Below are positions 18,773-28,024 of a stretch of 64,000 nt of DNA, piece by piece. Under the pieces are notes generated by a model, which did no database searches, had not been told where the DNA came from, and was given only the letters and a program-made list of their open reading frames with translations. Within the stretch, counting starts at the first letter, position 1; every line of letters starts with the position of its first letter. The DNA comes from Deltaproteobacteria bacterium (GTDB lineage Bacteria; Myxococcota_A; UBA796; GCA-2862545). The stretch lies in NCBI GenBank assembly GCA_007693595.1, contig REDI01000043.1, positions 181,606 to 245,605 of the forward strand, read 5' to 3'. The position numbers and the translations under genes are program-made.

Positions 18773-20194
18773 ATGACGTCCCGCCTCTCCTTTGTGCCTG
18801 ACCCTGCCGCCTTCGACGGCTCACCTCAGCGCGTCTTCGTCGGTCGCCGAAGCAGGCTCCTTCAGGACGACGTCCGCGCTCGGGTGCCCCAGGAGCTGCG
18901 AGCCATGTGGTCCTCCATCGTCAAGGCCACCGATCCGGGCGATGAGGGTCGGCGCACCACCGCCTGGACCGCGCAGGGGAAGGTCCTGATCGGGGTGCTT
19001 CCCGAAGCCTGCTCCCGGCACAACAGCCCCACGCGCGCCTGGTCGCTCCCCGCCCTGCTCAAGGTCGGCGGCAGCCAGGACATCGGGCTCCTGATAGCCC
19101 TCGACGAACCCAGCCACGCCGCGGCTGCCGCCATGGCGGTTGGTCGCGCCTACCCGAGCTATACCGCGAGCTCTCGCCCGCGCGATGTCCAGGTTCGGGC
19201 CTTGCTCCTCGCCCCCGGAGAGCTGCCCCCGACCTCCACCCTCTCCACCCTCGCCGAGGCGCGAAGGAGGGCGGCGTCCTACGTCGATCAACCTCCCAAC
19301 CTCTTCAACACGCGCGAGCTGGTCGCCGAGGCGCGCGCCATCGCGACCCAGGTCGGCGCGAGCTGTACGGTGATCCAGGGTGAGCAGCTTCGGGAGCACG
19401 GCCTGGGCGGCCTCTGGGGGGTGGGTAAAGGCTCGCGCAATCCGCCAGCGCTGGTGGTGCTCGACCGCTCGGGGGAAGGGGATCGGCTGTGCTGGGTTGG
19501 CAAAGGCATCGTCTACGATACAGGTGGACTCTCGCTCAAGACTAAGACCAGTATGGTGGGGATGAAGGGCGATCTAGGGGGGGCGGCGGCGGTGCTCGCT
19601 GCGTTCTGGGCGGCGGCGCGGCTCGAGCTCCAGCGCCCGTTGACCGCCATCCTGTGCATCGCCGAGAACAGCATCGGGCCCGACGCGACGCGGCCCGACG
19701 ATGTGCTCACCATGCTCTCAGGCCGCACGGTCGAGGTGAACAACACCGACGCCGAGGGGCGGCTCGTGCTCGCCGACGGGGTCGCGTGGGCGGTGAAGTA
19801 TCGTGAGCCTTCTCAGATCATCGACTGCGCGACCCTCACGGGGGCTCAGTCCGTCGCGACGGGCAAGCGGCACGCTGGCGTTTATGCCTCGCACGAAGCG
19901 ATCGAGGGCGCGGCGGTGGAGGTCGGGCGGCGCACCGGCGATCTGGTGCATCCGCTCCCCTACGCCCCTGAGTTCTACCGCAAGGAGTTCGGCTCGGGCA
20001 TCGCCGACATGCGCAACTCGGTCAAGAACCGCGCCAATGCACAGAGCTCCTGTGCGGGTCAGTTCATCTTTGAGCATGTTCGTGGCTTTCAAGGGGAGCA
20101 CCTGCATGTCGATCTGGCGGGTCCCTCGAGTGAAGGGGGTCGAGGAACCGGCTTTGGGGTCGGGCTGCTGCTGGGGCTCGCCGGGATCATCTGA
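18773..20194 (+). CDS. leucyl aminopeptidase, peptidase family M17
   Basis: 473 residues; start ATG 18773 with AGGAG five bases upstream. Cytosolic di-metal (Mn/Zn) aminopeptidase that removes N-terminal residues from peptides. The family signature NNTDAEGRLVLADG is present, as is VGKGIVYDTGGLSLKTK with the metal-binding Lys and Asp. GLSLK and the MKGDLGGAAAV segment match the M17 active site. Length is typical (about 480-500). It is monocistronic, divergent from the pseudokinase operon and about 8 kb from the peptide ABC importer region, for which it could process imported peptides. Confidence 0.93.
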   Translation: MTSRLSFVPDPAAFDGSPQRVFVGRRSRLLQDDVRARVPQELRAMWSSIVKATDPGDEGRRTTAWTAQGKVLIGVLPEACSRHNSPTRAWSLPALLKVGGSQDIGLLIALDEPSHAAAAAMAVGRAYPSYTASSRPRDVQVRALLLAPGELPPTSTLSTLAEARRRAASYVDQPPNLFNTRELVAEARAIATQVGASCTVIQGEQLREHGLGGLWGVGKGSRNPPALVVLDRSGEGDRLCWVGKGIVYDTGGLSLKTKTSMVGMKGDLGGAAAVLAAFWAAARLELQRPLTAILCIAENSIGPDATRPDDVLTMLSGRTVEVNNTDAEGRLVLADGVAWAVKYREPSQIIDCATLTGAQSVATGKRHAGVYASHEAIEGAAVEVGRRTGDLVHPLPYAPEFYRKEFGSGIADMRNSVKNRANAQSSCAGQFIFEHVRGFQGEHLHVDLAGPSSEGGRGTGFGVGLLLGLAGII

Positions 20195-20296
20195 GGCCGC
20201 ATCTTGGGTCGTACCTCGCGAACTGGAGCGGTGCGCGAGAGCGATGGGTGCAGGCGCCGCGTCTGCGGGCAGGCCAGCCAAGGAGCCGACATGGGC

Positions 20297-21064
20297 TCAA
20301 GGAGCCCGGATCGCCTCGCGCCAGTCCGGGTAGGCTGGCGTGGGCAAGAGGTCCCGGCGGAGGGAGCGGATGTCGTAGCTCAGCGGCGTGCCCTCGGTGG
20401 GCTCGGTGAATCGCGGTGCGGGGAGGCCATGTCGGGCGCAGGCGAGGCGATAGAAGGCCTCGCGCGTGGGGAGCGGCGGGGTGAGAGCTAGGTAGACGGG
20501 ATCCGGCTCGGGATGCCGCAGCGCGCCGAGCAGGGCGGTGGCGGCGTCGGCGTAGTGGAGCAGCGCGAGCGGCCGATCGGGGGGGCCAGGTGGCGGGGAG
20601 CCCCGGCGCAAGAGGGCTTGTACGGGACCTCGACCGAGCCGATACAGGCCGCCGAGTCGAACGATCACCACGCAGTCGGCGAGCCCCCGGACGGCGCCTT
20701 CGGCGCGTGCGGCTCGCTGGGCCCGCCGAGAGGGGCCGGCCGCCGTCTGAGGGCCGACCTCGCCGGAGAGCTCCGCGAAGTAGCCCGTCGTGCTCGCCAT
20801 CACGACCCGCTGGGGGCGTGGGCCGTCGAGCCTCAGGGCGGCCTCGTGCTGGCCCTCGCTGCCCGAGACGGCGAAGAGGATCACGTCGTCGGGGGTGTGG
20901 GCTGGGGGCTGTTCAGCCAGGGCGGGCTGCACACCGGCTTCGGCGAGGGCCTCGTGTCGGGCCTCGGTCCGCGTCACGCCGATCGCCTCGCCCCCGTCTG
21001 CCACCCATCGCCGGGCGATCTCGCCGCCCAGAGCTCCCGCACCGAAGACGATCAGACGAGGCAT
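20297..21064 (-). CDS. NAD(P)-binding epimerase/dehydratase-like protein (extended SDR)
   Basis: 255 residues. The N-terminal Rossmann motif is VFGAGALGGEIARRW, at residues 6-20. A VVMASTTGYFAE segment corresponds to the SDR active-site strand, with Ser/Thr and Tyr. The usual YxxxK is not obvious, so it may be an atypical SDR that binds nucleotide for another purpose. Similar proteins are annotated as NAD-dependent epimerase/dehydratase family or YeeZ-like. The next minus-strand gene (DUF2062) ends 23 bases upstream, so both may be co-transcribed. Confidence 0.7.
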   Translation of the reverse strand: MPRLIVFGAGALGGEIARRWVADGGEAIGVTRTEARHEALAEAGVQPALAEQPPAHTPDDVILFAVSGSEGQHEAALRLDGPRPQRVVMASTTGYFAELSGEVGPQTAAGPSRRAQRAARAEGAVRGLADCVVIVRLGGLYRLGRGPVQALLRRGSPPPGPPDRPLALLHYADAATALLGALRHPEPDPVYLALTPPLPTREAFYRLACARHGLPAPRFTEPTEGTPLSYDIRSLRRDLLPTPAYPDWREAIRAP

Positions 21065-21087
21065 GGGGACTCCAGAGGGCGGAGGGA

Positions 21088-21672
21088 TCAGTCCACCTTG
21101 GCGTTGAGCTGCGCTTCGGTGAGGCTACTGATGTCGACGGTGCCGTAGCGCCGCAGCCGATACCGCGTGATCCCAGCCCGGGCGATGAAGTAGCTCGGAA
21201 CAGCGAAAGCGGTGGCGACCAGGAAGCATCCGAGCCAGAGTGGCGCCATGATGTCGAGCATGGCGACGTAGGTGGCGTAGATGCTGTCGATGAAGGTCCC
21301 TTCGTTTGGCTGGAAGATCGAGACGAAGTTCTCGTAGGGGATGGCTTCGATGCCGAGGAGGGCCGCGCCGAGCCAGTAGCAAGGCAAGAAGATTGGAACC
21401 AAGGTGAAGGGGTTGCTCACCCAGGCCATCGCCATGGCTACGACCTTGTTGCCCTTGATCGGATGACAGAGGATGGCGGCGATGAACATCTGGATGCCGA
21501 CGAGTGGCAGCAGGGCGATGAAGAGGCCCATCGCCACCCCCAGCGCGAGGCGGTGCGGGCTGTCCGCAGCCCGGAGGATCTTGTGCAGCACAAAGTGACG
21601 GATCCGCCCCCACCACGAAAACCAATGGGCGGGGGGGCGATCGCTGGTAGGGGGCTCGGAGGGGGCGACCAT
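21088..21672 (-). CDS. DUF2062 integral membrane protein
   Basis: About 194 residues from the ATG at 21672, which has GGAG just upstream; a further ATG at 21708 lacks one. The DUF2062 core is clear: RLALGVAMGLFIALLPLVG, followed by AWVSNPFTLVPIFLPCYWLG. At least three or four membrane helices are predicted, the last near residues 155-180. The family is widespread and linked by context in some bacteria to glycosyltransferases, but no biochemical role is firmly established. Located upstream of the SDR-like gene on the same strand. Confidence 0.85.
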   Translation of the reverse strand: MVAPSEPPTSDRPPAHWFSWWGRIRHFVLHKILRAADSPHRLALGVAMGLFIALLPLVGIQMFIAAILCHPIKGNKVVAMAMAWVSNPFTLVPIFLPCYWLGAALLGIEAIPYENFVSIFQPNEGTFIDSIYATYVAMLDIMAPLWLGCFLVATAFAVPSYFIARAGITRYRLRRYGTVDISSLTEAQLNAKVD

Positions 21673-21836
21673 GGGCTCCAGACATCGTCGGGGGTCGGAT
21701 AACCCCATTGGGGTGATGGTTCATGGAGGCGCGCCAAGATGGTGGGCGACTTGGTAAGGATTCTGCTTCGAAGGCTACTCTAACGGTGGAGCCGAACCGG
21801 GCTAGACGCGTGCGGCGAGGTGATTAGCCTATCACC

Positions 21837-22295
21837 ATGGAAGCATCCCAGGCCGAACCGCAGCTCCCTGCCACGACTCCCGACTTTGAGCGTCTGGTGC
21901 TCTTCGATGGGGTTTGTGCCGTGTGCGACCGCACCGTCCAGTGGATCCTCGATCACGATCCCGACAACCTCTTCCACTTCTCTCCCCTCCAGGGTGAGAC
22001 AGCGCGGGCGGTCTTTGAGCGCCACCCCGAGGTCCCCGACGATCTCGATACGATCTTCTTCGTCCGGCGGTCCCCCGACGGCACCGAGACCCTCTCGTGG
22101 TTCAGCACCGCCCTGCTCGACATCGCAGGCGAGCTCCCTGCGCCCTGGCGCTACCTCACGGCCTTTCGCGTCGTGCCTCGGGTCGTTCGAGATCCGTTCT
22201 ACAAGGGCTTCGCTGCGGTTCGGTACAAGGTCTTCGGCAAGTACGAGAGCTGCCGCATTCCCGATCCCGAGGTCGAAGATCGCTTCTTGGGTTAG
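21837..22295 (+). CDS. thiol-disulfide oxidoreductase-like DCC family protein (DUF393)
   Basis: 152 residues. The defining DxxCxxC motif lies in LVLFDGVCAVCDRTVQWIL at residues 20-38. The rest follows the family: PDNLFHFSPLQ, then FVRRSPDGTETLSW and a C-terminal VRYKVFGKYESCRIP. DCC proteins are small thioredoxin-fold-like proteins thought to act in thiol-disulfide exchange; the precise substrate is unknown. No good Shine-Dalgarno precedes the ATG, so translation may be weak. It is divergent from DUF2062 and about 150 bases upstream of the VOC gene. Confidence 0.88.
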   Translation: MEASQAEPQLPATTPDFERLVLFDGVCAVCDRTVQWILDHDPDNLFHFSPLQGETARAVFERHPEVPDDLDTIFFVRRSPDGTETLSWFSTALLDIAGELPAPWRYLTAFRVVPRVVRDPFYKGFAAVRYKVFGKYESCRIPDPEVEDRFLG

Positions 22296-22442
22296 CGCGC
22301 TGCCTGGGGTCGGTCTGAGACGACCCTACGCACGCCGGGTCTGCGAGCCCTCCAGCGCTGGCTCTTCTTTGGACCGAGCGCTGGACCTGCGACCTCCTCG
22401 TCAGGCGAGGCCTGGTGCCTTGAGGCGCGCCCTGGAGCGACG

Positions 22443-22865
22443 ATGACCCGACCGCGGTTTCATCTGGCCTTTCCGGTCATCGACCTCGACGCGACCCGCC
22501 GCTTTTATGTCGAGGTGTTGGGGGCGCGCCCTGCACGGAGTGCTGCGCGTTGGTTAGATCTCGACCTCTTGGGCCATCAGCTCACGGCCCATCTCGTCGA
22601 TCACGCGCCCTTGGCGTCGGGTCGAAACCCGGTCGATGGCGACGCGGTCCCCATCCCACACTTCGGGCTCATCCTGCCCTGGGCACCTTGGCAGGCCCTC
22701 GCGCAGCGGGTCCAAGAAGCGGGCGTGCCCTTCCGGATCGCCCCGAGGGTTCGCTTCGAGGGGCAGCCCGGCGAGCAAGGGACCTTCTTCATCGACGATC
22801 CGAGCGGCAACGCGCTCGAGTTCAAGGCCTTTCGCGACGACGCTCACGTCTTTCGTATCCTGTGA
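22443..22865 (+). CDS. VOC (glyoxalase/dioxygenase) family protein
   Basis: 140 residues, one vicinal-oxygen-chelate module. FPVIDLDATRRFYVEVLGAR is the typical first beta-alpha unit and FFIDDPSGNALEFKAF the typical last strand with the metal-ligand Glu. GGAG lies seven bases before the ATG. Single-module VOC proteins act as dimers on diverse substrates such as antibiotics, methylglyoxal adducts and aromatic diols; nothing here tells which. It precedes msrA by about 65 bases on the same strand. Confidence 0.85.
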   Translation: MTRPRFHLAFPVIDLDATRRFYVEVLGARPARSAARWLDLDLLGHQLTAHLVDHAPLASGRNPVDGDAVPIPHFGLILPWAPWQALAQRVQEAGVPFRIAPRVRFEGQPGEQGTFFIDDPSGNALEFKAFRDDAHVFRIL

Positions 22866-22931
22866 GGTCCTCCCCTTGCCGAGCCTCGCTCGCGCGGTCA
22901 TGCTCTGGTCGGTCCCTTTTCTGGAGGATCC

Positions 22932-23585
22932 ATGTTCAGCTTCTTCAAGGATCCGTCCAAGCTGCGCGTCCCGGCCCCCGCCGAGGCGCTGCCCGGACGC
23001 GACGCCCCCAGCTTCGAGGTCCCCCCCTCTCATGCGGTCCTCGGCACGCCGCTCCAGGGCCCCTGGCCCGAGGGGCACCAGGTGCTCGTGGTGGGGATGG
23101 GCTGCTTTTGGGGCGCGGAGCGTCTCTTCTGGAAGCTGAAGGGCGTGCACTCGACCCAGGTAGGCTACGCGGGCGGCCACACGCGCTTTCCGACCTATCG
23201 CGAGGTCTGTAGCGGCAAGACCGGCCACACCGAGGTCGTCCGCATCGTCTTCAACCCGCGCGAGATCACGCTCGAGGCGCTGCTCCAGCCCTTCTGGGAG
23301 GAGCATGACCCGACCCAGGGCATGCGGCAGGGAAATGACGTGGGAACCCAGTATCGAAGCGCCCTGTACGCGAGCACTGCCGAGCAGCTCGACTCCCTCC
23401 TCGCCAGCCGCGACCGCTACCAGGCCGCGCTGACCTCGGCGGGGAAGGGCTCGATCACCACCGAGATCGCCTTGGCGGGCGAGGTCTACCTGGCGGAGCC
23501 CTACCACCAGCAGTACCTGCACAAAAACCCGGCGGGCTATTGTGGGCTGAAGGGTACGGGCGTGGCTTGCGTGCCTGCGTCGTAG
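22932..23585 (+). CDS. msrA: peptide methionine (S)-S-oxide reductase MsrA
   Basis: 217 residues. The catalytic motif GMGCFWGAE (Cys58), [18 protein letters not shown] and [12 protein letters not shown] are all diagnostic. Recycling cysteines are present near the C-terminus in [19 protein letters not shown]. An extra N-terminal 45 residues ([13 protein letters not shown] start) is like that of longer MsrA proteins. Repairs oxidised methionine using thioredoxin. No signal peptide, so it is cytosolic. Confidence 0.95.
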   Translation: MFSFFKDPSKLRVPAPAEALPGRDAPSFEVPPSHAVLGTPLQGPWPEGHQVLVVGMGCFWGAERLFWKLKGVHSTQVGYAGGHTRFPTYREVCSGKTGHTEVVRIVFNPREITLEALLQPFWEEHDPTQGMRQGNDVGTQYRSALYASTAEQLDSLLASRDRYQAALTSAGKGSITTEIALAGEVYLAEPYHQQYLHKNPAGYCGLKGTGVACVPAS

Positions 23586-23645
23586 CGGAGCCTCCACGAC
23601 CGGCGCACCGCTCGCTTAGGAAGTCCATGAGCCGAACTGCCTACC

Positions 23646-24230
23646 TCAGAGCTCTGCGATCTTCTCTGCGTGGATGACCTCTCCCCTGGAGCAGGGCATG
23701 TCTTGCGCAACGCGCTCCGCCTGATCGGTGGTGCAGCCCTCGTCGCCCTCGAGGGGGAAGGTGACCTCGGTGACCGACTTGTCGATTCGGATCTCGCCTT
23801 GGGCGGGCTCGGTCAGGTAAAAGTGCGTGACGGACCCTCCGCAGCTGTCGTGGGTGATCGAGTAGGCCATGGAGTGCATGCTCGGCCAGCCGGTGTCTGG
23901 TTCTTCGGGGTCCTCGTAGTAAGTCCCCAGGGCCGAGCCGAAGAGGCTGATCTCCTCCGCGTCGGCGCGGCACGCGTCTACGTCGTCGCAGGGGGCGCCT
24001 AGTAAGACCTCCTCAAAGAAGAAGCGGGTTGACTTGAAGAAGAGGTAGTCCCTCGCTTCGGGGTGGGGATCGCCCTCGTCCGTGCAGGTCTCGGGGTTGA
24101 GGGTCCAGCGCTCGACTTCGTAGATGCCTTCGAGGTTGGCGAGGTCGGGCTCCTCAGGTTCGGGCTCCGAGGAGCAGCCCAGGGCGATCAGTACCAGGGT
24201 GGCCGCGAGGGCGTTTGCGCGTGTAGGCAT
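23646..24230 (-). CDS. putative lipoprotein, acidic, Cys-containing
   Basis: 194 residues from ATG 24230 (AAGGAA seven bases upstream); the earlier in-frame start adds nine polar residues before the signal. Signal peptide then lipobox LIALGC, followed by an acidic, proline-rich tether (SSEPEPEEPDL). The mature domain has six cysteines likely forming disulfides (ETCTDEG, APCDDVDACRADA, DSCGGSV, DMPCSRG). No family recognised; the LEGIYEVERWTLN opening is typical of small lipocalin-like domains in Myxococcota, so ligand binding is conceivable. Divergent from the next lipoprotein gene. Confidence 0.65.
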   Translation of the reverse strand: MPTRANALAATLVLIALGCSSEPEPEEPDLANLEGIYEVERWTLNPETCTDEGDPHPEARDYLFFKSTRFFFEEVLLGAPCDDVDACRADAEEISLFGSALGTYYEDPEEPDTGWPSMHSMAYSITHDSCGGSVTHFYLTEPAQGEIRIDKSVTEVTFPLEGDEGCTTDQAERVAQDMPCSRGEVIHAEKIAEL

Positions 24231-24418
24231 GTTGTTCTTCCTTGGTTCATCGGTCAAAGACCCCGCTCGGGTGGAGAGGAGCAGAGTGAGGCTCGCCTGA
24301 GACGCTGCCCCTCGGGGTTCCCTTCAAAGGTACACCAGGGTGCTGCTGACAGAACCCAGGTTCGGCTGATGTGCTGATGCGTTATGCAGGGCGCCGCGTT
24401 CTACCTTGAGGTGTCCCC

Positions 24419-25204
24419 ATGCTGCGTGCTCTCGGCCTTGCCTTGCTCTCGATCTCCGCGTGCGCCAAGGCACCCCCAGTCGTCGATCTTCCCGATCCAA
24501 GCGCGCCGGATCTCGCGGCCGTGGTCGCGACCTACGCCTCCTGCCTGATGGAGGCCGCCGATCCCGAGGCGAACATCAAGGTCTTTCGTGAGGGCGAGAA
24601 GGTGGTCAAGACCCACGACGATCTGGCGGCGGTCTACGCGGCTCTCGCCTCGACCGCGCCCGAGACCCTGGTCGTGGTCGAGGCCGATGAGCGGGGCGAG
24701 GCCTCGCTGCGCATGGCCCAGGCCTGTCTGAGCGCCAAGGTGCCCACCGTCGGGGCGATCCGTCTGAACCTGATCCGGCCCGAGCTGGGTTGCGCCAAGA
24801 GCGTGCTGGAGCGCGACGGTCAGACCTTCAATCGCTTCCGTTATCCGGTGAGCGCGCACTACCTCACCTTGCTGCCCGACGACATCGACGAGCCCGCCTG
24901 TGAAGAGAAGCGCCACCTCAAGACCTTTCACCTCCCGGGGGGCGATGCCTCCGCCGTCTTGATCGAGCAGGGCCCCGAAGGCCCTGAGACCTATGCGATC
25001 AAGGCCAGGTGCCGCCCGGACTCCGACGGGGAGTGTGGCGAGGCCGGCTCGCGCTGCGTCCCCACCTTGCTCGCCCAGGGCGGAGGGGGCTTCACCACCG
25101 GCTGCGTGTGCAGCGATCGGCCCGATCAGCTCGAAGGATGCTCCGGTACTTCCCAGAAAGTTCGAATCGAGCCGCATGAGTGCGATCCTCGCTCCATCTT
25201 CTAG
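24419..25204 (+). CDS. putative lipoprotein of unknown function
   Basis: 261 residues, GAGG seven bases before the ATG. The signal ends in lipobox SISAC at residues 11-15. A central stretch (ETLVVVEADERGEASLRMA) is a beta-alpha segment reminiscent of ExbD/TolR C-terminal domains, but without the membrane anchor and not convincingly aligned. The C-terminal 90 residues carry eight or more cysteines (CRPDSDGECGEAGSRC, CVCSDRP), suggesting a disulfide-rich surface domain. Function not recognised. Followed by a 341-base non-coding stretch before asd. Confidence 0.6.
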   Translation: MLRALGLALLSISACAKAPPVVDLPDPSAPDLAAVVATYASCLMEAADPEANIKVFREGEKVVKTHDDLAAVYAALASTAPETLVVVEADERGEASLRMAQACLSAKVPTVGAIRLNLIRPELGCAKSVLERDGQTFNRFRYPVSAHYLTLLPDDIDEPACEEKRHLKTFHLPGGDASAVLIEQGPEGPETYAIKARCRPDSDGECGEAGSRCVPTLLAQGGGGFTTGCVCSDRPDQLEGCSGTSQKVRIEPHECDPRSIF

Positions 25205-25545
25205 CGGGCGGTCGTAGGGAACCCGAGAGGGTGCGAGCGCTACGCCTCCGCCTCGATGGACCGCGCCTTGTGCTGTGTCCCGATCCTTGCGGTCGGCTTC
25301 GATCGTGAGCTACCGAGGGCTCATGCGGGCGCTCGTACGGCTCGTCCCGGTGGCCCCCGCTGCGCACCGCCACCGGGGGGCGGGGTCCCCGGGAGGCTGT
25401 GCCGCGACGGCAGGTTAGGACACGGTTCCACGGAGGGCTCGTCGGGCCTCGTAGAGGTCTCGTGGCTGGCTGCCTGACGCGGGGTGGATCGATCCCCATC
25501 AGACCCGTGGCGTGATCCTGCAGCTCGGCAAGCCATGGAGGGCCC
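25205..25545 (+). other. 341-base non-coding region with strong hairpin upstream of asd
   Basis: No credible protein gene on either strand. A perfect nine-base-pair stem is present, CCCGGTGGC (25346-25354) with GCCACCGGG (25369-25377) around a 14-base loop, immediately followed by a G-rich run. This may be the terminator of the lipoprotein gene or part of a structured leader of asd. I compared it with lysine and cobalamin riboswitch landmarks and could not support either. The asd Shine-Dalgarno TGGAGG lies at the 3' end of the region. Confidence 0.4.
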
Positions 25546-26610
25546 GTGTCCGACCCCCGCATCCCCATCGTCATCCTCGGCGCGACCGGCATGGTTGGCC
25601 AGCGCGCGATCCAGCTCCTCGCTGAGCACCCATGGTTTCGGGTTGGTGCCCTCGCGGCGTCCTCGCGGAGCGCGGGGCGCCCCTACCGCGAGGCCTGTCG
25701 GTGGAACCTCGACGGCGAGCCCTACGCGGGGGTAGGGGATCTCCCCGTCTTGCCTTGCGAGGCCTCGGCCCTGGTCCGAGGTGCAGGGGCAAGGGCGCTG
25801 GCGCTCTCGGCCTTACCCTCCGATGTGGCCCGCACGGTCGAGGTCGCCCTGGCTGAGGCAGGCTGGGTGGTGGTGAGCAACGCCTCGGCCTTCCGAGCCG
25901 ATCCGCGAGTCCCCCTGGTCATCCCCGAGGTTAACGCCGATCATCTGCGGCTGATCGACCGCCAGCCCTGGCCCGGTGCCCTGGTGACCAACCCCAACTG
26001 TACCTCGACCCCCTTGACCTTGGCCCTGGCGCCCATCCACCGCGAGGTCGGCCTCGAGGCTGTGTGTGCGGCGAGCTACCAGGCGGTCAGCGGAGCGGGC
26101 TACCCGGGGGAGTCGGCCTGGGACCTCCTCGCGAATGTTCGCCCGCACCCCGGCGACGAGGAGCAGAAGATGGCGGCTGAGCCGAAGCGCATGCTCGGCA
26201 CCCTGGGACAGAACGGCATCGTACAGGCCTCTTTCTCCATGAGTGCCCGCTGTGTGAGGGTGCCTGTGGTCGATGGCCACCTCGTCGCAGCCCAGGTCCG
26301 GACCCGTTCCACCATCACGCCCGAGCGAGCAGCTTCGCTGATCCGAAGCTTCGATCCGGGCTTGGACCTTCCGTCCGCACCCCGTCCTACCCTCTTGGTT
26401 GACGACCGGCGCGACCGGCCCCAGCCGCGGCTGGACGCGAGCGCTGGGCGGGGGATGGCGGTCACGGTCGGACGGATCGAGCCGTGCGAGGTCATGGGAC
26501 TCAAGCTCTTCTGTCTGGCTCACAACACCCTGCGGGGCGCGGCGGGTGCGGCCCTCCTCAACGCCGAGCTGCTCCGATCCGAAGGCTACCTGGAGCGGCT
26601 GAAGGGCTGA
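25546..26610 (+). CDS. asd: aspartate-semialdehyde dehydrogenase, archaeal/fungal type
   Basis: 354 residues, GTG start with TGGAGG about five bases upstream. Makes aspartate semialdehyde from aspartyl phosphate, the branch point to lysine/diaminopimelate, threonine and methionine. The Rossmann motif is [10 protein letters not shown] at residues 9-18. The catalytic cysteine lies in [12 protein letters not shown] and [12 protein letters not shown] is the substrate-binding loop. The sequence belongs to the archaeal/fungal-type Asd branch rather than the common bacterial one, which is known in several bacterial lineages. Convergent with the next gene, two bases apart. Confidence 0.92.
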   Translation: MSDPRIPIVILGATGMVGQRAIQLLAEHPWFRVGALAASSRSAGRPYREACRWNLDGEPYAGVGDLPVLPCEASALVRGAGARALALSALPSDVARTVEVALAEAGWVVVSNASAFRADPRVPLVIPEVNADHLRLIDRQPWPGALVTNPNCTSTPLTLALAPIHREVGLEAVCAASYQAVSGAGYPGESAWDLLANVRPHPGDEEQKMAAEPKRMLGTLGQNGIVQASFSMSARCVRVPVVDGHLVAAQVRTRSTITPERAASLIRSFDPGLDLPSAPRPTLLVDDRRDRPQPRLDASAGRGMAVTVGRIEPCEVMGLKLFCLAHNTLRGAAGAALLNAELLRSEGYLERLKG

Positions 26611-26612
26611 GC

Positions 26613-27269
26613 TCAGCCCTTGCGGATCAGCAGTCCGCCCTCGGCTGCGCCACGGCGCAACAGGTCGGCCCAGTCGGCCGATCCTCGAGCGGCGGCGCAG
26701 GTCTCGGGGTGGATCGCCCAGCCGTCGAGGGGATCGATCCCCTCCCAGTCACCCTCGGGCAGGCCGAGCAGCTTCCAGACCGGCTCCCCCACAACCGGGC
26801 TCGGGCCCGTGAGCTCCTCGGGATGGTCGGGGCCCAGACCGATCAAGGCGGGCATCATGGCGTAGAGCAGGGTGTCGTCGGCCGAGAGGCCGGGTAGGTC
26901 TTCGCCGCGACAGTAGCGCTTAAAGGCCTTGAGGTCGGGGGAACGCCCAAAGTAGCGCGCGGCAGCGCTCGTGAGCAGGAAGCCTCGGAGGCGGGGCTCG
27001 GGGTTGAACGTCGCCGCGAGCGAAACCACCGACTCCCAGGCCTCGGGCTCGTCGAGGGCCGCCGCCAGCGCCGCTTTGTCGCGGGTGGCGGCGTCGACGT
27101 GGGCGAGGACCGGCTCGCGAACTTCGTCGGGATCGAGATCCTCGAGGGCGTCACGCGCCGTCAGAAAGACCTGATACAAGGGCTCCAGCTCTCCGTCGAG
27201 GGCGGCGTTCAGGGCTTGGCGGGCGCGGGGAAGCCAAGTGGTGGGGTAGGGGCGGACCAGCAGCGTCAT
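26613..27269 (-). CDS. conserved-looking protein of unknown function
   Basis: 218 residues, no signal peptide or membrane segment. Mostly helical with repeated small helices (QALNAALDGELEPLYQVF, RDKAALAAALDEPEAWESVV) and several Trp/Pro-containing segments. No catalytic motif or family recognised. Ends two bases from asd in convergent orientation, so no functional link is implied. Codon use matches its neighbours, supporting a real gene. Confidence 0.55.
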   Translation of the reverse strand: MTLLVRPYPTTWLPRARQALNAALDGELEPLYQVFLTARDALEDLDPDEVREPVLAHVDAATRDKAALAAALDEPEAWESVVSLAATFNPEPRLRGFLLTSAAARYFGRSPDLKAFKRYCRGEDLPGLSADDTLLYAMMPALIGLGPDHPEELTGPSPVVGEPVWKLLGLPEGDWEGIDPLDGWAIHPETCAAARGSADWADLLRRGAAEGGLLIRKG

Positions 27270-27364
27270 GGGATCTCCGGACGCCTCATGTACCGCTGCC
27301 CGACCCGCTCTACCAGCGAAGCTGCGCCCGGTTGGTTAGGACCCCTCCAGGGTCGGGAGGTCCG

Positions 27365-28000
27365 ATGTCGCTCCGAGATCAGCTCATCAAGAAAGGGCTC
27401 GTCGACAAAAAACGGGCGCGCACTCTCGATCGCGAGGCCAAGCGTGAGCGCAAGGCCAAGCAGAGTCAGCGCGAGAAGAAAAAGGTCGTGGAGCGCCGGG
27501 AGCAGGCGCGGCGCGAGGCCGAGCTCAAGGCCGCGGCCGAGGCCCGTGCTCTCGCCCGCAAAGAAGCGGAGCTCCGCCGGGAGGCCGCGGAACTCCCCGC
27601 CCGCGTGCGGCAGAAGATCCGGGCGAACCTCATCCGTGCCCGCGGGCCCATCCCCTTTCACGCCGTGGGGCCCGACGGGCGCACGGTGCATCGGCTCGAG
27701 GTTCATGAGCGTGTGGCCTGGAAGCTGCGCGCGGGCGAGGCCGCCATCGCTGCGCTTCAGTGGCCCGAACGCCCGCCGGAGCTCGTGGTGATCAGCGCCG
27801 ATGCCGCGGGGGAGCTCCGAGAGCTCGACCCTTCTTCCATCTGCTTTCTCGTCACGGAGGTCCGCGGGATCAGCGCCCCTGAGCTCGCGCTCCCCGAGCC
27901 GGTCGAGGAGCTCGACCTTCGCCCCCGTCGCGCGACTCCCGACGAGGTCGCCGCCATGCGGCGGGTACAGGGGGTCCGCAAGGCCTCTGCGGGGTCCTGA
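27365..28000 (+). CDS. DUF2058 (YaiL-like) nucleic-acid-associated protein
   Basis: 211 residues from ATG 27365, preceded by GGGAGG; an upstream start at 27332 adds 11 residues without need. The N-terminus MSLRDQLIKKGLVDKKRART is the DUF2058 hallmark, followed by a long Lys/Arg/Glu/Ala helical stretch (residues 20-90), probably coiled coil. The globular C-terminal half contains GPDGRTVHRLEVHERVAWKL. The family is annotated as polynucleotide-associated; its biochemical role is not established. Convergent with the operon that ends at 28025. Confidence 0.85.
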   Translation: MSLRDQLIKKGLVDKKRARTLDREAKRERKAKQSQREKKKVVERREQARREAELKAAAEARALARKEAELRREAAELPARVRQKIRANLIRARGPIPFHAVGPDGRTVHRLEVHERVAWKLRAGEAAIAALQWPERPPELVVISADAAGELRELDPSSICFLVTEVRGISAPELALPEPVEELDLRPRRATPDEVAAMRRVQGVRKASAGS

Positions 28001-28024
28001 GGCCGACGTAGGTCTTTGCTCGCG

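Noticed and set aside
24660..24760. ExbD/TolR domain in the lipoprotein at 24419-25204
   Set aside because: Only one beta-alpha segment is similar; the membrane anchor and partner ExbB gene are absent.
25205..25545. Lysine or cobalamin riboswitch before asd
   Set aside because: Key conserved blocks (lysine L-box core; B12 box) could not be found; only a strong generic hairpin is visible.
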